From the NCBI RefSeq assembly GCF_000764305.2, contig NW_025946085.1:1-64000 (forward strand): DNA of 64,000 nucleotides. Direction: 5' to 3'. Made by a program: the position numbers and the translations under genes. Below are positions 21,135 through 29,440 of the stretch, piece by piece (the stretch's first letter is position 1; each line of letters opens with the position of its first letter). Source of the DNA: Hyalella azteca. Taxonomy: Eukaryota > Arthropoda > Malacostraca > Amphipoda > Hyalellidae. The notes beneath the pieces were generated by a model. It had not been told where the DNA came from. It was given only the letters and a program-made list of their open reading frames with translations, and ran no database searches.

Positions 21135-22001
21135 NNNNNNNNNNNNNNNNNNNNNNNNNNNNNNNNNNNNNNNNNNNNNNNNNNNNNNNNNNNNNNNNNN
21201 NNNNNNNNNNNNNNNNNNNNNNNNNNNNNNNNNNNNNNNNNNNNNNNNNNNNNNNNNNNNNNNNNNNNNNNNNNNNNNNNNNNNNNNNNNNNNNNNNNNN
21301 NNNNNNNNNNNNNNNNNNNNNNNNNNNNNNNNNNNNNNNNNNNNNNNNNNNNNNNNNNNNNNNNNNNNNNNNNNNNNNNNNNNNNNNNNNNNNNNNNNNN
21401 NNNNNNNNNNNNNNNNNNNNNNNNNNNNNNNNNNNNNNNNNNNNNNNNNNNNNNNNNNNNNNNNNNNNNNNNNNNNNNNNNNNNNNNNNNNNNNNNNNNN
21501 NNNNNNNNNNNNNNNNNNNNNNNNNNNNNNNNNNNNNNNNNNNNNNNNNNNNNNNNNNNNNNNNNNNNNNNNNNNNNNNNNNNNNNNNNNNNNNNNNNNN
21601 NNNNNNNNNNNNNNNNNNNNNNNNNNNNNNNNNNNNNNNNNNNNNNNNNNNNNNNNNNNNNNNNNNNNNNNNNNNNNNNNNNNNNNNNNNNNNNNNNNNN
21701 NNNNNNNNNNNNNNNNNNNNNNNNNNNNNNNNNNNNNNNNNNNNNNNNNNNNNNNNNNNNNNNNNNNNNNNNNNNNNNNNNNNNNNNNNNNNNNNNNNNN
21801 NNNNNNNNNNNNNNNNNNNNNNNNNNNNNNNNNNNNNNNNNNNNNNNNNNNNNNNNNNNNNNNNNNNNNNNNNNNNNNNNNNNNNNNNNNNNNNNNNNNN
21901 NNNNNNNNNNNNNNNNNNNNNNNNNNNNNNNNNNNNNNNNNNNNNNNNNNNNNNNNNNNNNNNNNNNNNNNNNNNNNNNNNNNNNNNNNNNNNNNNNNNN
22001 N
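21135..22001. other. Assembly gap (867 N)
   Basis: The sequence is unknown. Flanking arrays on both sides are minisatellites. At least the 5' part of one coding exon ending near 22020 is expected inside, because phase 1 leaves 20783 and phase 1 enters 22959. Confidence 0.95.
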
Positions 22002-22187
22002 ACCGTCCACTACGCTGCAGGTGGGTCATCTTGACACGGTTTGGCATACCGTCCACTACGCTGCAGGTGGGTCATCTTGACACGGTTTGGCACACCGTCC
22101 ACTACGCTGCAGGTGGGTCATCTTGACACGGTTTGGCATACCGTCCACTACGCTGCAGGTGAGTCATCTTGACACGGTTTGGCATGA
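22002..22187 (+). repeat. 46-bp minisatellite carrying a probable exon end plus donor
   Basis: Four units of ACCGTCCACTACGCTGCAG|G followed by TGGGTCATCTTGACACGGTT and TGGCAT. The first part reads TVHYAA in a frame that leaves phase 1, exactly what the exon at 22959 needs, so one unit's CTGCAG|GTGGGT or the last one's CTGCAG|GTGAGT is probably the real donor and the others are copies. Confidence 0.8.
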
Positions 22188-22540
22188 GCACATGTGCCTT
22201 CAAGTGCTACCTGTAGAATGTGTCACTAATGGGACAATATTACTCAATTATTTCTCCAATTGATGGGTAGGCTTAGTGGGAAATGATGTACGTACATACA
22301 AAATAAATGGACTATTCCCATGAGTTTATCCAGCTAACGCTCAGAGAGACTTTGTGGTGTGTTATTTGGCCTTTTGTGGGTCATCTTAACACGGTTTGGC
22401 ATGAGCACATGTGCGTTCAAGTGCTACCTGTAGAAAGTACTCATTTATTTACCCATTTATTACCCATTACGTAACCATGTTACTCATTTATTTCTCTGAA
22501 TGATGGGGAGGCTGGGTGGGAGATGGTGTACAATGTACAT
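22158..22540 (+). repeat. About 215-bp direct duplication in intron
   Basis: The segment from GAGTCATCTTGACACGGTTT GGCATGAGCACATGTG through the GATGGGTAGGCTTAGTGGG area (22158-22300) recurs at 22374-22540 with modest divergence, so the flank of the 46-bp array was copied as a block. Confidence 0.75.
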
Positions 22541-22958
22541 AAATAGTCATACATACATACAGATGGAATGGAAGGAGGGGGTGTGTATTTTATGTGTGAT
22601 GGGGTGTAATGTGCGATGAAGTGTGATGTGGAATGATGAGGGTTTGATGAGTGGTGAGTGTTTGACGGAATGATTGGATTGTAATGATTGTGTGTGTGTC
22701 TAAGGGACAAACTGTGGCTGTGATAGCGAATGCGCAGATATATTTGGAGAGGTAAAAGATTGAAATTTTGAAAATTGATGAATAAAATAGATTGAAATTT
22801 TCTGATTTTGAAGATTTATGTAAAAATATAAAGAAATGAATTAATCCGTCTCAGCAACATTTTCGTGAACGGTACCATGCTTATTGTGGCAGGTTATACC
22901 TAGTAACTCAGTGAAAATGTCAGTCATTTAACTATGTCCATTCATGTTTGGTGTGCAG

Positions 22959-23075
22959 CGTCGGTGCCAGACGTAGGCGAGGAGGAGGAGCGTGTGCTGC
23001 GGCAGCGCGTGCTGCTCTTCGCTGAGAAGTACGACAACTTTGCCGCCCGTAACCTCGCCCCTCTACTGGCCCGAG
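22959..23075 (+). CDS. Internal exon, acidic then helical
   Basis: Acceptor TTTGGTGTGCAG at 22957-22958; phase 1 entry reads ASVPDVGEEEERVLRQRVLL and FAEKYDNFAARNLAPLLAR. Donor CCCGAG|GTAATAC at 23076, phase 1. Confidence 0.78.
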
Positions 23076-23429
23076 GTAATACGTCTGGCGTCGCTGTTTC
23101 TACTCATACTTGTAACATGGAGACCTGCTGATGCTATTATACCTGCAAGTATGATATCTATTGTGTATATCAAGAGATAAAAGATGTATTACTATCCATA
23201 TTCATTCACCTTCAAACCTAAATATCGAAAGTGTTCGTCATCAAGAAAATGTCTTGCATTTGTCGACACACAACGCAGTGACCTTCCAGCGCCGTGGCGT
23301 TCGCTGGGTAAACTTATAGGAAGAGGTCATATGGAGGCTTTGGGTGACGTAAGCGTGGAGGAATTCCATGCGGTTTTTGGAAACTAAATTTCTGCTTTGC
23401 GAGCAACGTCAGCCGATGCTCCATCGAGC

Positions 23430-23610
23430 TGTGGTGGTGCAGTGGTGAGAGACTCTGTCTCTCGCACCCAGCTCCCGAGTTCGAGTCCCACTGAGGACAA
23501 GTTCTACCGGGAAGCTCACCTCATGATCAACTCAGCCATTCATCCAACTCTGGTTGATAAATGAGTACCAAGCTTGTCCAGGGTGTTGTGTAATGCAATA
23601 AATTGGTTCT
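23430..23610 (+). mobile_element. tRNA-derived SINE in intron
   Basis: An RNA polymerase III A-box-like TGGTGCAGTGG (about 23434) and a B-box-like GAGTTCGAGTCCC (about 23474) lie at the usual spacing. An unrelated body follows, ending near GCAATAAATTGG. It is not an intact tRNA gene: the acceptor stem does not pair and the body continues. Orientation is the same as the host gene. Confidence 0.75.
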
Positions 23611-24015
23611 AGCGGGTCAGCGAGCCAGTGATGGTCGTAGAACTACCAGTGGCATTAAAGTGCTCGGAAAAACTGACCTATCACCCCCTCCCTAACCTAG
23701 TCGCCACTACCAGGATGGGCAATTACAGCAACACAACATGCTCCATCGGCAACATTTGCGCCGTGCTCGTTCGACTGCGTGCTCCAAGAATTCACTTGCA
23801 TCATCGCTGCAGTGCGCGCGCTGCGGAACAATCAGTGTGCCAGCGATCTGCTGCCGATGTCGTTACTTAAGGGGAATGTCATAACCCTAGGACCATTTCT
23901 GGTCGATTTTTTCAACCGCTGCCGCACTGACGGTGTTGTTACGATGAACTTCAAATCAGCACTGAGGGCTTTCAGTGCTGCTTTCAGTGCCAGTGTCTGA
24001 CTGCAGGTCTCGGTT
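23611..24015 (+). other. Intron segment of mixed composition, possible transposon remnant
   Basis: About 400 GC-moderate bases lie between two repeats. A short ORF (23779-24000) has no recognisable homology. Given neighbours on both sides, a degenerate mobile element is plausible but not shown. Confidence 0.3.
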
Positions 24016-24345
24016 GTGGGGTTAAGTTATTATGTAGGTAGGATTCCTTACATTTCCCTTCTCTGTCTCTCTCGTGCGGGCGGCCGATGCCCCGTAGAAG
24101 CTCTTGTCTTAGTTTCTCTTGCGTTTCACCTGTCCCTCCTTGTTACTTCGTCTCTTTGAGATGCTAATGCTGCTTCTTCCGAGCCAGCTTCAGCGGGGTG
24201 GACAATTGAGGCCTTCCGCCCCCTTGTGGGTGATGCACAGTTTTTGATTTGAGAAACTTTCGATAACTGATACCTTCCACCTCTTTGGTGATGTTCATTG
24301 TGACTTTCGGTGCGAGATAGCTAGATAGCTGAAGCGCTAGTAAAC
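24016..24345 (+). repeat. Dispersed repeat R2, copy 1
   Basis: From GGGTTAAGTTATTATGTAGG through CTCTCTCGTGCGGGCGGCCGA, CTTCGTCTCTTTGAGATGCT and CTTGTGGGTGATG to GCTGAAGCGCTAG, the segment recurs in reverse complement at 48006-48282 with high similarity. The main difference is about 30 extra bases here (near 24093-24125). The shared ends suggest a complete short element of about 280-330 bp. Confidence 0.85.
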
Positions 24346-24609
24346 ATGTGGCAACTAAACTAACTTTAACACTCCACTGTAAACCAAGCAGCAGGAGGAT
24401 CAATTACCACAACAACCATCAGAGGAGCGCAGCAGAACTAGTCCGCTGAGGACACATACACTTGCCCCGATGCGTGTACGCCCAGTTTGCGCTCAAAATT
24501 GACATTCCCTGGCAAGGTAGGATGATTTGCAGGCGGACGAAGCCACCACCAAAGCATCATAAGATTGTATGATGAATATAATATTTTACTTGGTCTTTCG
24601 TTCCTTCAG

Positions 24610-24740
24610 AGGAGAGCTGCAGCTTCCTGGGGCGGGAAGGGTGGGGCGGCCACGTGCTGCTGGGGGGGCACCGTGCCCTCTACAGTGGTCCACTCTGCAA
24701 GTGGGAGACGGCCCACACGGACAGTGGGGCCCGGTGTAGG
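24610..24740 (+). CDS. Internal exon, Gly/Cys/His-rich
   Basis: Acceptor CGTTCCTTCAG at 24608-24609; phase 1 entry reads EESCSFLGREGWGGHVLLGG and HRALYSGPLCKWETAHTDSG then ARCR. The donor is TGTAGG|GTGAGG at 24741 (phase 0) or the weaker CCCG|GTGTAG at 24734 (phase 2); the choice depends on the unresolved frame of the next exon. Confidence 0.7.
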
Positions 24741-24936
24741 GTGAGGAGGAAGATGAGTTAGGTTTGGGTGGATATTTGTTACCTCTTGCGTACAAACATC
24801 ACAATTACGTGGTTTTCCTGCTCAATATTGCATTGCGTTGTTCTATTGCTGTTTATTCAAAGAATATAAGTAGTGCGCCGCATAAAGGCTTCTTGAGTTA
24901 CGAGCGGGTGTCGTAACTCGTAAGACATTGTTATTT

Positions 24937-25114
24937 GCAATAACATGTAAGGCTAATTATTGTCATGTCATTTCCATTACAATAACATGTAAGGCTAATG
25001 ATTGTCATGTCATTTACAGTGCAATAACATGTAAGGCTAATGATTGTCATGTCATTTCCATAGCAATAACATGTAAGGCTAATGATTGTCATGTCATTTC
25101 CATAGCAATAACAT
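24937..25114 (+). repeat. 42-bp minisatellite, second intronic location
   Basis: Four full units and a partial one of the unit GCAATAACATGTAAGGCTAA plus TGATTGTCATGTCATTTCCA and TA, the same unit as at 14155-14265. Unit-to-unit changes are few. Confidence 0.93.
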
Positions 25115-25310
25115 GAGACTGCCTAGACCCTTGTGAACTGCCTAGACCCTTGTGAACTGCCTAGACCCTTGTAGACTGCCTAGACCCTTGTGGTCTGTCT
25201 AGAGCCCTAGACCCTTGTGGACTGCCTAGACCCTCTTGGATTGCCTAGACCCTTGTGGACTGCCTAGACCCTCTTGGACTGCCTAGACCCTTGTGGACTG
25301 CCTATTCATA
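25115..25310 (+). repeat. About 19-bp minisatellite (CTGCCTAGACCCTTGTGGA)
   Basis: Around ten units directly follow the 42-bp array in the same intron, with variation at CTTGTGAA/CTTGTGGA/CTCTTGGA. Confidence 0.9.
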
Positions 25311-25468
25311 AAAAGCCTTTGCTAGTAAAAAAAAGAATTTCTTCGTAATTTTAACTGATACTATCACCGTTGATGCTGCTATAGAATTCATTTCACGAAG
25401 ATTTTGTTGATTGCTTGCAATTGTCAACATTATTGCTATCGATGCTACATTTATTCATGTTGTTGCAG

Positions 25469-25638
25469 GCGCGAGAGCGGCGGGTGGCGGGCGTGGAGCG
25501 GCGGTGGTGGGGTGCGGGTCGTGGTGGTGGTGGCGGCGGTGACAGCGGCGGTGTGGTGTGGTGGGCTGCTGGGTGGCGTTGCCGGCAAGAAGGGAATATC
25601 TCTGGTGGGCGGCGAAACCCTCCTGCTCTCAGACCTGG
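25469..25638 (+). CDS. Probable internal exon, frame unresolved
   Basis: Acceptor TTGTTGTTGCAG at 25467-25468 and donor GACCTGG|GTGAGT at 25639 are good, and the segment is GC-rich like the other exons. Phase 0 entry reads ARERRVAGVERR... but then meets a stop in the next exon. Phase 2 entry (from the alternative donor at 24733) reads a more protein-like WCGGLLGGVAGKKGISLVGG then ETLLLSDL and leaves phase 1, which would fit an alternative acceptor at 26004-26005. A base error in the G-run is also possible. Confidence 0.5.
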
Positions 25639-25955
25639 GTGAGTGGGCCACGGGGCTACGTGAGTGGGACTCGTGGCTACGTGAGTGGGCCACGTGGCTA
25701 CGTGTGTGGGCCACGTGGCTACGTGAATGTTCCTCATGGCTACGTGAGTGGACCACGTGGCTACGTGCGTGGGCCACGTGGCTACGCGAGTGGGCCTCGT
25801 GGCTACGTGAGTGGGCCACGTGGCTACGTGAGTGGGCCTCGTGGCTGCGTGAGTGGGCCACGTGGCTACGTGAGTGGGACTCGTGGCTACGTGAGTGGGA
25901 CTCGTGGCTACGTGAGTGGGACTCGTGGCTACGTGAGTGGGCCACGTGGCTACGT
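25639..25955 (+). repeat. Donor-replicating minisatellite, 15 units of 21 bp
   Basis: Units GTGAGTGGGCCACGTGGCTAC (21 bp, given once as GTGAGTGGGCC + ACGTGGCTAC) begin at the donor of the preceding exon. Nearly every unit keeps GTGAGTGGG. The array ends at an N (25956) next to the acceptor CTGCAG. CACGTG E-box-like sites recur as a by-product. Confidence 0.92.
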
Positions 25956-25962
25956 NCTGCAG

Positions 25963-26068
25963 GTGGTGGGTGTGGTGCACCGCGTAACGCTCTCCACCTT
26001 ACAAGCTTGTGAGCGAACCGCGGGCGTCGCCTTCCCGCGAACCAGCCTAACCCCACACCTGCCCACCG
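25963..26068 (+). CDS. Probable internal exon
   Basis: Following CTGCAG at 25957-25962 the open frame reads VVGVVHRVTLSTLQACERTA then GVAFPRTSLTPHLPT, leaving phase 1 at 26068 before GTGGGTTGG, which fits the last exon. An alternative acceptor (CACCTTACAAG, ending 26005) would start the exon at 26006, also leaving phase 1. Which is used depends on the frame of the preceding exon. Confidence 0.55.
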
Positions 26069-26537
26069 GTGGGTTGGGTGATAAACTAGGCAACTAGTGT
26101 GCTGAACCTAGAAATTTTGTATCTGTTCTATTATTACAAATTACCTTTTTACAGTATTTATCAAGCCCCACTTCTGCTCACTGATAGGTTACGGGATAAG
26201 TTAGTAATTCTGGCAACTATTATGCTTTATCTAAAAATTACCTGCTTTGAAAATATTAATTAAAAGTTTTATTTATTTATGAAGTATGAATCGGCGCTAA
26301 AACAGTCGCGAGTGAAATAAATATGAATATTTCGTCGGTATAAGCGTATGTAATCCAGCTCTTGTGTATGATAGTCATGAATTGTAATTAATGTGGTAGA
26401 GCACATCATTAATGTGATTGAAGTGGGAAAGAAAATGTTTTTCTTGAGTTTTTATATTAGTATATAAATATCGCGAATTATTATGAAATTTAATATTTTT
26501 TTTTGCCGCAATTCACTTATTCTTCTTCCCGCTGCAG

Positions 26538-28369
26538 CTGAAGAAGAGCTGGTAGAGGCAGCTGAAGAGCAGCTGCTGAGTCATGAAGCACCTACAGCAG
26601 CTGCCATCACACCTGCTCCACCTGTTGCACCTGGCGCAGAAGCACCTGTAGTTGATGCACCTGCTTCCAGTGGAGCATCTAAGAAGACGCCACCAACTGA
26701 AAAACCTGATGAAATTGTGGCTGCTGATCGAAACAAAGAAGCGGAGATGGAAATAAATTCGGCAATTACGGCTGAACAGCTGGCACCGTCTTTGAGATCA
26801 GATGGTAATGAAAGCTGGACTATTCCACCAGCTGTGGACGTTGGTACGCCATCTTTAGTCGCAGAAAGAACTTGTTTGGATTTCGAAGAAGAATTGCTGT
26901 TGGTGCGCGAAGCTTTACGAAGGGCGAAACAAGCGCGGGGTGTTGATGAGAGGGAGAAGAAGGAGCGCAAGCAGATGGAGAAAACGATGCGCAAGCTCCA
27001 GCTGGAGCAGAAGGCAAGACTCCAGAAGGAGCAAGAGCTTGCCCTCGAACAGAGAAGACAGGAATTTGAAGCGAATAGAGAAAAATTCGAGAAAATTCTC
27101 AGCGAAAATGCTGCATCTGCTGAGGAAATTTCAACGCAGTCTACAGTCCCTACTACTGTTCCGTCTACAAGTCAGTCTGATGTTACTGGAGATTCTACCT
27201 CTAGCTCTACCGCTGTCCCTGCGCCTTCTAAGGATGGGTCGCAAACTGGGCCCGTGACATCTGACTTGCCAAACCTGAATTGTACATCAGCTCATGCTAC
27301 TGCACATACCACATTGCCAGCTACTGCATCTACGACACCGAATGTATCTACTGCCACATCGCCGGCCACTGCATCGATGACATCTACATCTACTCTTCCG
27401 ACATCTGCGCCTACAGCGCCTACACCTACTTTACTAACTCCTACAGCGCCTCCATCGAAACCTCAGCGAAGTGCGCTCAGTCTGGCAGAGCACGTGGCTC
27501 TCCTCAGGGAGCGGGGAGGCAGCCAGCAACCCCAACCTCATGGAGAGAAGCAATCCCATGGGGCGGAGGAAAAGCAACCCAAACCCCGTGAGGCGGAGGA
27601 AAAGCAACCCCAACCCCGTGAGGCGGGAGAAAAGCTATCCCGTGAGGCGGAGAAGCAACCCTTTGAGGCGGAGAAACAACCCCGTGAGGCGGAGAAGCAA
27701 CCCCCTCGTGAGGCGGGAGAAAAGCCATCCCGTGAGGCGGGGGTGAAGCAATCCCCGGCAAGCAAGCGGGGGAAGTTCGGGGAGAAGTGGCATGTGGTGG
27801 AAGAGGCAGACGAGGCAGTAGGGGAGGCGGCGGCGCTGAGAGCGCGCATCATGCGTCAAATGGAGCGCATAAATGAGGAAATGCGACGACGCGATGCCAT
27901 CCTCACACCCGCTGATGACGGGACCAAGTCTGCTGATAAGAAATGTATATCAACCGACAAGACTGATACCTTATCACGTGGAGTAGATAAGAGTTTGGGA
28001 TCTACCGCTGGAGCGACCACGGCGATAGGGGAAACAGATGGCGGAGGTCAGGCAATAGGTGCTGCTGGTATAGCACCTGGTTCTGGTATAGCACCTGGTG
28101 CTGGCATAGCACCTGGTGCTGATAAAGCACCTGCTGCGTCTCTAACAGCTGCACAGCTGCGTAAACTGGAACAAAAACGTAAGCTGGAAGAAGAGAAACG
28201 TAAGCTGGAACGTCGCATCCAAGAACAAGTTGTTCTGAAACAACAACAGCTCGTGCAACTACGCATGCGGAAGCAGCAGCAACAACAACAGCAGCTGCTA
28301 AATAGCAGCAAGAAGCGCCAGCTGCAGCAGCAACTTGCTGCTATTGACGCAAAGAAAAGTAAAAATTGA
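26538..28369 (+). CDS. Last coding exon: acidic/Ala-rich, charged helices, EKQPREA repeats, Gln-rich basic C terminus
   Basis: Acceptor CCCGCTGCAG at 26536-26537; phase 1 entry gives AEEELVEAAEEQLLSHEAPT. A helix from LDFEEELLLVREALRRAKQA to QRRQEFEANREKFEKIL follows, then a Ser/Thr/Pro/Ala-rich stretch (about 27115-27470), 15-20 bp-level repeats coding EKQPREAE variants (27535-27760), a helix about AAALRARIMRQMERINEEMR, GIAPGAG repeats, and a last helix LRKLEQKRKLEEEKRKLERR leading into poly-Gln and ending DAKKSKN. Stop TGA at 28367-28369. Confidence 0.85.
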
Positions 28370-28570
28370 TGACATGAAGCAGCAGCAACAACAGCAGCTG
28401 CTAAATAGCAGCAAGAAGCGCCAGCTGCAGCAGCAACTTGCTGCTTCGCGTCAATTGTTTAATTGCTCTAGCAATTGACGAAGAGAAAAGTATTGACGTA
28501 GTCAATACTTTTCTATTGACGCGAAGTCAATAGAAAAAAGTACTAACTATTGACGCGAAGAAAAGTAAGA
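28268..28570 (+). repeat. Terminal-exon duplication and hairpins spanning the stop codon
   Basis: About 70 bases of the coding end (CAGCAGCAACAACAGCAGCT ... CAGCAACTTGCTG) recur just after the stop at 28376-28445. The bases ATTGACGC(G)AAGAAAAGTA, which encode the last residues, recur several times to 28570. Two inverted repeats sit here: AGAAAAGTATTGAC / GTCAATACTTTTCT around GTA, and TATTGAC / GTCAATA around GCGAA. They would form stem-loops in the 3' UTR. Confidence 0.85.
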
Positions 28571-29057
28571 AATGATGACATGATCTCTGGACACGCGGGT
28601 CGAATACAGATTCTTCTCATTTTGATAGTTGATATCATTTAGCGATTGTGATATATTGAAATTGTTCGTGGCATTTGAGACGGGGGATTCTGTATAATAA
28701 CTGACATAAAATAATAGATTAAAATGAAAAGTCATGTAAAAGTGAATACGTATTAATCTCCCAATATTTTCGCTTTATAAACGGTCAGTTCATTGAACTA
28801 TACGTTATTAGCGCGATGATATAATTTTATTGTTGAAATATGTATAAAAACAGTGGAACTTGCAAGTGTAACCTTGGGGATCGATTAGAATTTCATTATG
28901 TAATAATTCTACTCAATTAAACTTGACGAAAAAATTGAATTGAAATTTTAAACATAAAGTCTATTTGCGGGCGCATGCTGGTGAAATTCCTGCCGTAAAG
29001 ATAGCGCAATGTTCTAGATAAAAGTAGTGATAGGAGAGAAATACAAACAATTCGTTA

Positions 29058-29063
29058 ATAAAT
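29058..29063 (+). terminator. Candidate polyadenylation signal AATAAA
   Basis: First AATAAA downstream of the stop at 28369 that I see on the + strand, in TTCGTTAATAAATGTTTT. It would give a 3' UTR of about 700 bases. An ATTAAA near 28913 is an alternative. Confidence 0.35.
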
Positions 29064-29224
29064 GTTTTTATTGATAGACAAAATTATATTAGTCGCAATA
29101 CAAAAAGAGTTATTGTAAGTAATATTAAGGTTGTCAAGTGGTAAGGGCGACATTACCATTAGGAAGCAACCGCATGCATAGTCGACGCCCCGTGTAAATA
29201 GGATCTGATAATATGGAGGTGAAG

Positions 29225-29440
29225 ACCAGACTAGTACGCGGCATGTGATGTACAGGACACGTGATGTACATGGCATGTAATATACATGACATGTAATATG
29301 CACATGTAATGTACACGACATGGGATGTACATGGCATGTAATGTACACGACATGTGATGTACACATGTAATGTACATGGCATGTAATGTACAGGACATGT
29401 GATGTGCATGACATGTAATATCCATGACATTTAATGCCTA
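29225..29440 (+). repeat. Short tandem array of ACATGTAATGTACATG-type units
   Basis: About 14 units of roughly 15 bp such as GACATGTGATGTACA and GGCATGTAATGTACA. The units are nearly self-complementary (ACATGT, GTAC), so the array is rich in small palindromes. The three - strand ORFs here are artefacts. Confidence 0.88.

Larger units (their letters stand above)
6259..28369 (+). other. Large multi-exon gene for a low-complexity RRM protein (overall span)
   Basis: More than 20 exons on the + strand can be chained with GT-AG junctions and matching phases from the start codon at 6291 to the stop at 28367-28369. The result is about 3,000 residues, plus whatever lies in the gap. Domain order: Met/Asn/Gln repeats; a Pro-rich region; a long Arg/Glu charged helix; one RRM; an unrecognised region at about residues 1050-1290; two more charged helices; Pro-Val-Gln repeats; short folded-looking exons (19994-24740); and a final exon with charged helices and a Gln-rich basic end. 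Phase agreement argues for one gene rather than several. I do not recognise the family. Uncertain points are the donor at 14154, the gap at 21135-22001 and the frame at 25469-26068. Confidence 0.75.

Noticed and set aside
21093..22056. Long ORFs across the N region
   Set aside because: They consist of undetermined bases.
23430..23510. A tRNA gene
   Set aside because: A and B boxes are present but arms do not form a cloverleaf and the sequence continues into a SINE body.
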